64,000 bases of DNA from Priapulus caudatus (taxonomy: Eukaryota; Priapulida; Priapulimorpha; Priapulimorphida; Priapulidae), in NCBI RefSeq assembly GCF_000485595.1, contig NW_014577392.1, positions 1-64,000 on the forward strand. The letters are read 5' to 3'. Below the pieces are notes generated by a model. That model was not told the DNA's origin. It made no database searches and was given only the letters and a program-made list of their open reading frames with translations. Shown here one piece after another: positions 24,401-33,814 of the stretch (positions are counted from its first letter, which is position 1; each line of letters starts with the position of its first letter). Position numbers and translations under genes: made by a program.

Positions 24401-25273
24401 ACATCGCGCTGTACTCATCAAATCAGGAGCGTATAATGACAAAGGAGTAAGACAGCGATTTGGTACTGATTTCACTACATTTTTGTACGTACGAGTTCGA
24501 TGTGAATAAAAATACAAATGTATACAAACATGAGCTTCTTTTGTTCACTGGTCCTTATTCTATCTTCTGTAGTATTACAAAACCGCGTAGCTTCCTTCGT
24601 TTTTGACATAAATCATACTTTTGCAGCGACATGGTTTTCACGTTATTTACCGTCCGCGTGGCGAGGACACACTCTAAATTTGCCACACACAGGCTGACAC
24701 AGCTCTTCAATGAGCCACGGCAGGATCGCGTCAGGAGCGCCAGCGCAACTGTAGTGGCTAGACGATAACAGTTGCTATGCAATTAATGCAAAACACATCG
24801 TGCGGAAAAGCTACAATGCGGCTGGAGCGTCAGGTGTACTCATAACAATTCATACACCATCATTCTGCCTCCGCAAGGTGAAGTAGTTCATATATTTTAC
24901 CAAGCACAGGCGTTATTAAAAAAAAACTGCGGTTTAAAACCATAAACACAAGCGCAATTCTAACTATAGTTATAAATGCTTAAAATAGTTGTTAATTTTT
25001 AAACCAGCATGGGTGCAACGTAACTTAATTTTCTAGGCGAATTTTCTGCACTCGACTACGGCTACGGCCGAAAAGCCCTACGTGGCTCATTGGAAGAGCT
25101 GCCTGTTTTGGCCAAAATTTAGAGTGTGTCCTCGCCACGGGACGTAAATAACGTGAAAACCCATGTCGGGCAAAAAGATGATTTATGTCACAACGAAGGA
25201 AGCTACGCGTTTTGGTAATCTACCGTGGAAGATAGAGACTAAGGACCAGCTGAAACAAAAGAAGCTGCATGTT
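18484..25273. repeat. Direct duplication, copy 2, indel-rich
   Basis: Repeats 11869-18483 in the same order. The first ~1.2 kb (to about 19700) is almost identical. From there on it differs mostly by single-base insertions and deletions, evenly spread through coding and non-coding parts, and is about 2-3 percent longer. Gypsy protein frames in it are shattered for that reason. Unique sequence resumes after the foldback right arm. The pattern fits uncorrected long-read sequence better than age. Confidence 0.85.
19716..23160 (-). mobile_element. Ty3/gypsy element, duplicate copy with many frameshifts
   Basis: Counterpart of the element at 13093-16400. Recognisable pieces are the integrase core near 19730-20000, RNase H near 20440-20950 (with an intact IQADA stretch around its first catalytic Asp), the RT thumb near 21050-21265, the protease and zinc knuckle near 22100-22450, and gag near 22480-23160. 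Single-base indels break every domain. Comparing the two copies resolves some breaks in copy 1, for example around the zinc knuckle. Confidence 0.85.
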
Positions 25274-25373
25274 TTGTATACATTTGTATTTTTATTCACA
25301 TCGAACTCGTACGACAAAAATGTAGTGAAATCAGTACCAAATCGCTGTCTTACTCCTACGCTCCTGCATCAAT
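24418..25373. mobile_element. Foldback element F2, complete copy
   Basis: Left arm from about 24425 (caggagcgtataatgacaaa). Right arm about 25085-25365 is its inverse, with a ~360-bp middle containing a poly-A-like aaaaaaa run. GCATCAAT follows at 25366-25373. No coding frame. Many small indels relative to the other arm. Confidence 0.65.
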
Positions 25374-25913
25374 GAACATGACGTGACGTGTATATGTGTG
25401 AGCGTGTGTGCCTCATTAGATGGTATGGGACGAATGATGATTGAATAGGGGTGTAGGGTAACTAGGGAGTCGTAGGATAATAGTAGGATGAAGAGCCCAT
25501 CAACCCTCCCCCAATAAGGGGTTAATAGGCTGTTTGTAGGATGGTTGTACCAACGTAGTAGTGAGTAGGCTCGCGTGTATTGCATGAATAAATTGGCTGC
25601 TGTAGACTATTACTATTACAGTGGATTGTTGATGGTGTAGCGTCTTTGGGTCATTCGATATGCATGTGTAATTCTATTCGCGTTTATCTGTTTGCGTGAG
25701 CATATGCATATGAATTTGTATGTGCGAGCACGGTTGCAGAGCAGGGCAAACAATGAATACAAGGAAGACATTGATATTGTTTTCACAGGACAGATATCAT
25801 ACAGTTTATTCACACGTGAATTATGTATGACATGACGAGCATGAATCATGGTATGCCCCCAGTGCGCACAAGATAGGCGCGCGTGGCTTCATGTATATTT
25901 GCGGAATAGGCAT
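25374..25913. other. Stretch without recognisable genes
   Basis: Contains short degenerate words (gggtgtagggtaactagg, gttaataggctgtttg) but no motif, exon or named repeat I can support. Confidence 0.5.
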
Positions 25914-25990
25914 ACCCTAACCCTAACCCTATCCCTATCTCTATCCCTAACCCTAACCCTAACCCTGCCTGCCTGCCTGCCTGCCGCCTG
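25914..25990. repeat. Interstitial telomere-like tract (CCCTAA)n plus CCTG tetramers
   Basis: Seven or more CCCTAA/CCCTAT units, some altered (ccctatctct), followed directly by (CCTG)n. It touches the left edge of the giant inverted repeat at 25984. CCCTAA is the usual metazoan telomere unit; here it is internal. Confidence 0.8.
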
Positions 25991-26179
25991 CCTATGACCA
26001 CTACACACTACACACTACAGGCTACACAGCGATCTAGACAGAGGTGCGTGCAGCAGCGAAATTGGCAGCTGGGAGGGGGGGTGGCACTGTATATGACTAC
26101 CGTATGGACCTTTACGCGCGGCCAGCGCGCACCGGCCGCAAGAGAACTGCTGCTGCTGCTGCTGCTGTTGCTGCTGCTG

Positions 26180-27810
26180 TCGGGAGAGGCCGAGCGGGCG
26201 GGCGAATGCATAATATTGCCGCGAGAGTGCAGCAGGGTACAGTCAATAACAATGGCGTATCTTGTGGGCGGTATTTTATGAGTTCGCCAAAAAAGATCGA
26301 ATAGCAACGGATTTCCAGGTAATTTACTGCGGAGAGCAAGTAATATGAGTCCGTTAATGGCACGCGCAAATACCGACATAGATTTCAGGGCCCTAGCAGA
26401 GGAAGGTGACGGGAAATGCTCGCGCGTCGCAATGGTGAGAAACGGCCGAAAACGGGCGAGTAGGGTCGCTTCAACGCATTTTTTTTGACACTTCCTGTTA
26501 ACTCACATCATGTTTATCGGTTGAAATGAACAAAAACACCCTCACCAGTACCCCTGTCGATTTTAAAGGGGCTACCCCCACATTTACGAAACTGACATAG
26601 GTTTCAATGGGCCCCATGTTCTCTATCCTTGAACCAAGAGCGCCATTAGGAAAGACGATTGGTTGATATTACATTAGAGTTATCCGGGTACTTATGACGT
26701 ATAGTGCATATATGACAGTCATTTGACTGAATGTCTGTAAACGCGTTTGCAGTGAGACTACAGTACAGTTAAGTACAGACTGTAACTGAGTAAACAACAC
26801 AACACTCACTCACTGACTCAGCTCACCTTCCCATTAAAAATAATCCAAGCGTCGTGCGGATTGTTATGTTTGCTAACGTCAGCTACACTGTATTCAGACA
26901 TAACCGGTAAGTGGTAAGTATTCGTTACGCAATTACAAACACTTCTAACGTGAACACCTACTGACCTAGTAAATAACAACTGCCCCCGAGGTTGGCTAAG
27001 GCTGGCTGAGGCCTAAGGGACATCATCAGATATCGTGACAGTGAGACGGCCGGAAGTGGTAAAACCGGAAACTGATAATGCTATCTCACGCTGCTAGTGG
27101 CGCTAGTGCTAGTGCTGTGGTGCTATCGTTCCATCGGGTAGGCAAAAAATGATTTTAAAATCTATATTATGTCATTGCACTCTAAAAGTAAAAGCATGCG
27201 AGGGTAAATTATTGGTCATAAAATGATCGCTGCACATAATGAAATGCATGATGGGGTGTGTTGATAGGTTTCGCACACTGTCTCTGCAAATATATTTCGG
27301 GTAATATAAATAGGCGAAACAGACTGAGATATATAATAATTTTTTTAACTGATTTAGTTTATAAAAACAAGCGAAACAATTTATAGATAAGTCATGTAAC
27401 TATAAATTACAGTCTAAGGACTTATAAAATTTAAAAATAGACAGTATATTTATGTAAAGGTTAGGGAGAAATTAGGATGAAAACACAAATGTTTGTATTA
27501 TGGATTTCAGATCGTCTCTGATTTTCTACACTACAAAATTTATTGTGTACCGGGCACTACTCCAAGATATCGTTTTTAACCTGCTGTGACTGTCAGGTGT
27601 TTTGTAATAATAATGGTGCCTAGCAAATTGCTTTCGTAAAAAATTCTGTAAACATCTGCAACAGAGAGTCATACATGATTTGATGTAGGTATAACTCCAA
27701 TAACGGGTCAATTATTGCACGACCATATAGATGTTTCTCGTGTCCAATTAGCCTAATGCCAATGCCAATGCAATGGATTACGGTCGCGTCGCTTAGTCTC
27801 TCACACGGAC
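26180..27810. other. Putative upstream/intron region of GPATCH2L
   Basis: No coding exon seen. The acceptor just before the GPATCH2L start codon (cttacag/ctgtcatt at about 31810) implies an untranslated 5' exon upstream. A donor-like ccggtaagtggtaagt near 26905 is one candidate, but nothing proves it. Confidence 0.3.
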
Positions 27811-28234
27811 ACATAGACCAATAATTGAATAAATTGTGCCCTAAAAAATATTATATTCTGATGTTATTTTAGGGCCCAATAGCCTTCCATAGACAAAACC
27901 TGTGAATTCTGTCATGCAAAATGCACGACAACCTTTTTACTATTTACGGCCGTGTTACATAGAAAATCAAAGAAATACCTAAAGCCGTCGCTTTATTAAC
28001 ATGTTACCTACATTACAAAACACTTGCCATGCAGTATTCTCCTCTTTAATCACGTTTAATTATTAAAACATCACGACATAAAAATCACGCAAACTTCACT
28101 ACACACAAAACTGCCAATCTTGCATTGAACCGCACAACGACATTTCTCACCGGCCAATGAAATCATCGCTGTGACGTTGTCCGGTGCGGTTGTAGTACAA
28201 CTTACATTACAATTATACAAATATAATTTACAAC

Positions 28235-29190
28235 ACACAGGCACTTGAAGCGTTTCAGTAAAATATAATGCTAACTAAATACGAAATCTATTTACTACCA
28301 AATTCTTAATGTTTCTATACTCTCTTTCACCTATTATTGCTGACAGTTTTCTGTAAATTCCGTCCAAATCCTATGTGCAACAAACACTGACTGCCGCCAT
28401 TCCACACGCGGCTGCAGTGTGCACACTGGCACTTATATATATAGCTGGTAGGAAAGCGTGCTGCCCAAATTCGCTCGACGCTCGCTGGATTTCACACGAT
28501 TACAACACAAATATTCAACCATTCTACTCCATCTTTGTTTCTATTTCAACAACAGTGTTCACTTGTTATAAAAACATACCGGTACTGTCTCTGTTCCTAA
28601 CCGAGCTGTGTCACGCGAAATAACACAAAGACTGACGAAATTCTCGCGTTCGCGAACCTTGCCCAGTAATGTGAATGGCTGCAAGTACAGGGCTATATAG
28701 ACTGGGACTCGCTCCCACCTCGATTACCCATCGAGTGACTAAGCTAAGCCGAGAGGTGGGAGCGAGTACCAGTCTGTGGGCTATAGGCGGCGCGCAGGCG
28801 GCGCACTGCTTTCCAACTCCCATACGAGCCTCGCCATTGGAACGTTACAGCGTTGCGGCGCAAGAATGAGGTCACGAAGAGCGCCGGTAGGTGTTTCCTG
28901 ATTCTGACAGCCATTTACATTACTGGACAAGGTTCGCGAATGCGAGAATTTCGTCAGTCTTTGTGCTATTTCACGTGACACAGCTCGGTTACGAACAGAG
29001 CCAGTATGTTTTTATAACAAGTGAACACTGTTCTTGACATAGTTCAAACAAAGATGGAAGCTGTTGGATGTGTATTCGTGCTGTGAAAGTGTGAAATCAA
29101 GCGAGCGTCGAGCGAATTTTGCGATCCCGCTTTCCTACCTGCTATATATATAAGTGTCAGTGTGCACACTGCAGCCGCGTGAGGAATGGC
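28235..29190. mobile_element. Foldback element F1 (~300-bp inverted arms)
   Basis: Segment 28380-28680 is the inverse of 28905-29190: cgcggctgcagtgtgcacac, gctcgacgctcgct, tttgtgttatttcacg and related words. Between them a second hairpin is formed by ctcgctcccacctcg and its inverse. The outer text (tactaccaaattcttaatg; cctattattgctgacag) recurs near 58790-58870 and, inverted, near 59600-59700, so the family is dispersed. Non-coding. Confidence 0.7.
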
Positions 29191-29470
29191 GCATTCATTT
29201 TGGCCTCTGTCACGGATTGCCTCTGATCAAGGCATGATATGGAGGTGAGCAGTTTCGCAACACTTACGTTGCACTTTCTACAATACCAGTGTATGCCTCC
29301 CAGATCCTTCTCAATTACCTTATATGTTTCAACTGGTACTTCCTCACACTCAATGTGGTGCCAGAATTTACAAATCTCGCATTCCAACGATCTATCAGAG
29401 TCCTTCACTACTTTTCCACACGATCCACACGTTTCTACTGCATGGGTACCACCACCTTTGCTTTTTGCTA
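29157..29470 (-). CDS. PHD-finger ORF fragment, probably from a LINE ORF1
   Basis: The open minus-strand frame starts upstream of its first ATG (29408), at about 29470. It encodes a C4HC3 zinc finger: CGSC, then CEIC, FWHHIEC and WYCRKC, followed by a short helical stretch KLLTSISCL. PHD fingers of this form occur at the start of ORF1 in CR1/L2-like LINEs, including the one at 57311-58643 in this window. A host PHD exon is the alternative. There is no endonuclease or RT nearby. The 3' part runs into the foldback F1 arm. A noisy copy lies at about 38330-38530 plus. Confidence 0.55.
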
Positions 29471-29639
29471 CCTGTCAAGCTACCCCTCGTATTGTCTGGT
29501 ATTTATATTGCTACTACTTGCTGATCCTCTCAGTAACCTTGTACTCGTAGTCCCAGTAGCAGACATCTATAGCTGGTATTGTTTACCAACACAACAACAC
29601 AATAATGCGCCACTTAGATGATTACAATTATATTATTAC

Positions 29640-30530
29640 GTATTTAAGTTTTTCTGTTTTTTTCTTATTGGTGCAAATAGACGCCACAACACATGTTAAA
29701 ACGATCATTGCGAAAATTTTGCTCAGAAAAACTAAATATAGCTGAATATAGTCTCACCTGACAGCGAAAATATCACTGATTACACCAACATTCAAAACAC
29801 CAATATTTTATGCAGTTATAGCATAGAAAAATTGATTTGACCACATCATACCAGCAATACATTTTTTCGAGTCACTACTTTCAAAAATCACAAATGGCAT
29901 CTCAAACAAGCGAACATAATTAAAACAAAGGGGCATCTATTTGTGTGTGATAAGTATTTTCGATGGCGGTAACAACGAGGATTTGACCCATTTCTCTCTC
30001 CGTCTTCGTTATAGTCCCTAGGACTTTTGAAGACTAATATTTATGAGGTTACAACTTACACTCTTGTTTGTGTTACGCTACTATGCACCTCTGTGTTTAC
30101 ATCTGACCAAAAATATCTCCAGTGCGATTTGTGCATTACTGTACCCTTGTTGATGTCTCGCGGTACTGCGAGAAAGTGCGAGACATGACAGCGAAAATCA
30201 ACAAGAGAACGCAAAATTGTAATCGTGCATGATTTTATCTTTGCATGCGGTTCTAAGACATTTTATTGTTATTTCAAACAATTACTGTTACTCAAACAAC
30301 AACGGTAGGCATCATGAGAGTGAGAATAAACACTAAAAAACGCTGAAAACAACTCGCAATGATCGCTTTAAGACTTGGCAGTAAATACATTTTGTGTTTA
30401 TTTACCATAATTTTATTATTGGAAAGTTCTAAGTGCCTGTAGACAATAGTGTACGCATTGTAATTCTACATTAATGTTATGAATAACATGTCATGAGTAT
30501 GATTGGTAAATAAGATAAATAATTGTATAC
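29640..30530. other. Stretch without recognisable genes
   Basis: AT-rich non-coding DNA within the GPATCH2L 5' region. I see no exon, RNA gene or named repeat. Confidence 0.5.
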
Positions 30531-30532
30531 TC

Positions 30533-31594
30533 GCGACGAAGTCTGCGGGGATACTATGGTTTCATGTCTGTCCAGCCGCCGCCGCTGCAGACACTTTCCC
30601 TTCCGCTCTATAACTCGACCCCTAATTGACCTAGCGTGACCAAACATAGTCTACTTACACATCTTGGGGAGAAGGTGCACAGCGTACCAAAACCAGGTCA
30701 CTACGACCTTTATTTGACCTTTACCTTGACCTTAATCATATTTCTCTCCTGCTCTATAAATCGGCCCCTAATTGACCTAGCTCTACCGAACTTGGTATAC
30801 TTACACATCTTGGGGAGAAGGTATGTCGCGTACCAAAACCAGGTCACTGCGGCCTTTATTTGACCTTGACATTGACCTTGATAATATTTCCTTTCCGCTC
30901 TGTAACTCGGCCCCTAATTGACCTAGCGCTACCAAACATGGTATACTTACACATCTTGGGGAGAAGGTGCGTAGCGTACCAAAACCAGGTCACTACGACC
31001 TTTATTTGACCTTTACCTTTACCTTGATCATATTTCCCTTCCGCTCTATAACTCGGCCCCTAATTGACCTAGCGCTACCAAACTTGGTATACATACACAT
31101 TTTGGGGAGAAGGTGTGTCGCGTACCAAAACCACGTCTCTGCGGCTTTTATTTGACCTTGACCTTGATCATATTTCCCTTTCGCTCTATAACTCGGCCCC
31201 TAATTGACCTAGCGTGACCAAACTTGGTATACTTACACATCTTGGGTAGAAGGTGTGTCGCGTACCGAAACCAGGTCACTGCAACCTTTATTTGACATTG
31301 ACCTTCACCTTGACCTTCATCATATTTTCCTTCCGCTCTATAACTCGGCCCCTAATTGACCTAGCGCGAGCAAACTTCGTATACTTACACATCTTAGGTG
31401 TGTCGCGTACCAAAACCCCTAAGGCAACCAATTTTAACATACTTGCACATCTCAGGCAGATGAGTTGTGTAACAAACCTTTGTCTTTGTGACTTATTTAA
31501 CTTTACCTACCTTTCAGGTCCTTACAGAGATATTTCATTCATACTAGATCACGGGGGATACATGTAGTTGGCGACAACTGCCCTTTCTAGTTAA
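30533..31594 (-). repeat. Long copy of repeat R1: tandem ~150-bp monomers
   Basis: Begins with the inverse of the 9480-9822 terminal hairpin side (gcgacgaagtctgcggggat) and ends atacatgtagttggcgacaa, ctgccctttctagtt. Between are about six to seven monomers with the anchors cttacacatcttggggagaa, accaaaaccaggtcactgc, tttatttgacctt and ctcggcccctaattgaccta. Each monomer holds two to four TGACCT half-sites, several as TGACCTTGA. No coding capacity. Confidence 0.85.
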
Positions 31595-31822
31595 GAAATA
31601 GTCACGAATATGATCTTGAGTAAAAACTTAAACCATGAATGCTAAAGAGGAGCTACGTATCAAACCCTTGTATATAATTACGAGGTTGCCAGACTTGTTC
31701 CATTTTCAACCCAACCGTGTAATTCAATTTATGTATAGTTCTCATTTAAATAAAATCACATTTATGGAATAGAACTAATCTTAAAGTAATCCTCTAATTG
31801 TGCTTACAGCTGTCATTGTTTA

Positions 31823-33489
31823 ATGGAAGAGTCAAGCATGGACATAGTGAGAGACTTTGAGAAGTTGCACGTGCTGGCTTCGTACGACTTCCAGAAGATG
31901 GATGAGCTGGTACAGGATCTTAGCCTTGCACTGGAGGAGTCCTCGCGCAGTAGACAGTGTGCGAGGCACGATAAACACAAGACGCGCAAGCGTCGGCCGC
32001 GCAAGCGCCGGCCCGAGACGACGCTCTTGGTGCCCCCGTGGGATCTTGTCAACATGAGCGAGGCTTCGGAGAGCAGCCTGGACGAGACGTTGAAGGGCTA
32101 CATGGAGAACGTGACGCGGCAGAGCGACTCAGAGGAGAACGGTGGCGTCCCCAGCGTGCTCGTGCCGAGCAAGTCCATCGCGCTGGTCGAGTCGGACTCC
32201 TTCACCGACAACTTCACGCCGAGGTTTTCGCGCCGGCGGCGCCGGAAGTGCAAGCGCATGGCGGTCGACCCACAGCCGTCGCCGGGAGCTCCCGACCACG
32301 ACTTCCTGAAGCCGCGGCACGTGCGCAGGACGAAGGGGAAGTCGGATGCCGGCGACGCGAGGAGCGCGAATCGCTTCACGGCGCACACGGCGCCGGGCAA
32401 GCGCAAACGAATCTCCAACTTCCCCGACAAGCGCACGACGGAGTGCGACGATGCAGAGGGTGCCGCTAGCAAGAGGGACACGCCGCAGCGAGATGGAGAG
32501 GCGATGGACTTCAGTGGTGAGGAGTCACAGAGCGATGGGTAGGTGGCGTTGTACGGATCGTGTCTATTTTCAAATATCCGTAGGGTACAGTGCATACGTG
32601 CGTGTGAACAAGATTAGCTGTTGGGTGTAAGTGGCGAGTCAAGCTTTTCTGAATGTATTTTCATCTTTACTGGCTGCAATTTTACTATGCAAGAAATGTA
32701 ATTATGCTTTTCTCACATGGTATGTAGACAATAAAGCATAAACACCCAGTGTGAGATAACTGTATAGAAGAATGTTTCACATCCCACTTCATTACAGCTC
32801 AACCAACTAACCTGTCTTATTTTTTTAGTAGTTAGTTTAGCATCAACGAAACAAGCAATCTAATGCCTTGCTGTTGCTGCAGGTCATACGTAGCACACTC
32901 GCTCCACCCATTGAGGGTATAATAGCTGTTATTCGTTTACAATAAACTAGTCTTAAGAAATGCATAGTGGTGTAAGCTCATTCCTTTTAGCTGTAGCAGT
33001 TGTAGCAGTTTGAGCAGCAGTGAAAGTGACCTTGGAGTCTACACCAATGACGAAGGCCGAGAAGGTTTGTGGGAGATTAAGAATGTGACTTTATTGGTTT
33101 ATGTCCCGGGTTATTGACTGGATGTTGGAATATTTAGGTGCTTGGTTTTGCCTATTAAATAGATGTGATTAATAATAATAATAACAATAATGGTGATGAT
33201 GAATTTCTGTTCTGAAATAGTAATGTTACATCTACTCTTTGCCTATAATATACACCTGTGACAAAACGTACGTCAAACAACTCTCTTGCATAAACATGCC
33301 ACCATGCAGCACGGTAAAAATACGCTTTTCTAAGAGTGTTTTAATTTTTTCGTGTTGGTTCAATTGAACAATTGTCAATGGTCGCATTTTTTTCACGCAG
33401 CTGACGATGAGCAGAGTGACTACTACCATGAGGCCGGCTCGACGTGTGGAATACCTGATGTCAAAGATTGGTGGGAGCTAGACCAGCAG
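31823..33489 (+). CDS. GPATCH2L: GPATCH2L-type protein, 5' coding exons 1-3
   Basis: Exon 1 is 31823-32538, exon 2 is 33009-33064 and exon 3 is 33401-33489, all with GT-AG borders and phases 2, 1 and 0. The family signature runs in order: MDELVQDLSLALEESS (about residues 36-51), a basic RKRRPRKRR run, MSEASESSLDE, ESDSFTDNF, RRRRRKCKRM, then YTNDEGRE and DDEQSDYY ending in a WW pair. This matches vertebrate GPATCH2/GPATCH2L from memory. The function of GPATCH2L is poorly known; GPATCH2 is nuclear and linked to splicing helicase DHX15 through its G-patch, which this gene lacks. It has basic nuclear-localisation-like stretches. The next exon of the family (an RRG-x-x-x-RL-type segment) is missing between 33489 and the gap at 41956. 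Confidence 0.9.
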
Positions 33490-33814
33490 GTAAGTAATTG
33501 TTAGTCTGCGTTGTCCATGATGGAACATGAGGTTGCTAGCAATGAATCTTACTCGAGTTCAGCGAACTTAATTGCAACATTCAGGGTTCTCCCTACATTG
33601 CGCAAACGGGGCGCGCTTGCCAGGGTTCTCCCCAGGATGAAATTGAAACGGGGGGGGGGGGGGGTCCGGGGGGGCGTGTAATTTTACTGTACGCACGGCA
33701 TGCACTGGCAGACGCATACACAAATAAGGCAAACAGTTTGATTCGGCTATCTTATATAACAAGAACCCCCAAAATACGCGTCTTAATAGTGTGGTGGCGA
33801 TCTTTACCGGATTA

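Larger units (their letters stand above)
25984..33700. repeat. Giant inverted repeat, left (clean) arm
   Basis: Reverse complement of 33815-41955 in unbroken order; the apex loop is roughly 33700-33815. It includes a CTG-repeat segment (26147-26178), half of the 105-bp palindrome family (about 27820), foldback F1, a PHD frame, the R1 array and three GPATCH2L exons. Its frames and splice sites are intact, so I take this arm as the genuine locus. Confidence 0.9.

Noticed and set aside
25914-25965. Chromosome end
   Set aside because: Only a few altered CCCTAA units, with unique sequence and genes on both sides; similar words sit inside MITEs elsewhere.
28690-28770. tRNA-like or regulatory hairpin around ctcgctcccacctcg
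   Set aside because: It is the inner inverted repeat of foldback F1. No anticodon arm, T-loop consensus or A/B box was seen.
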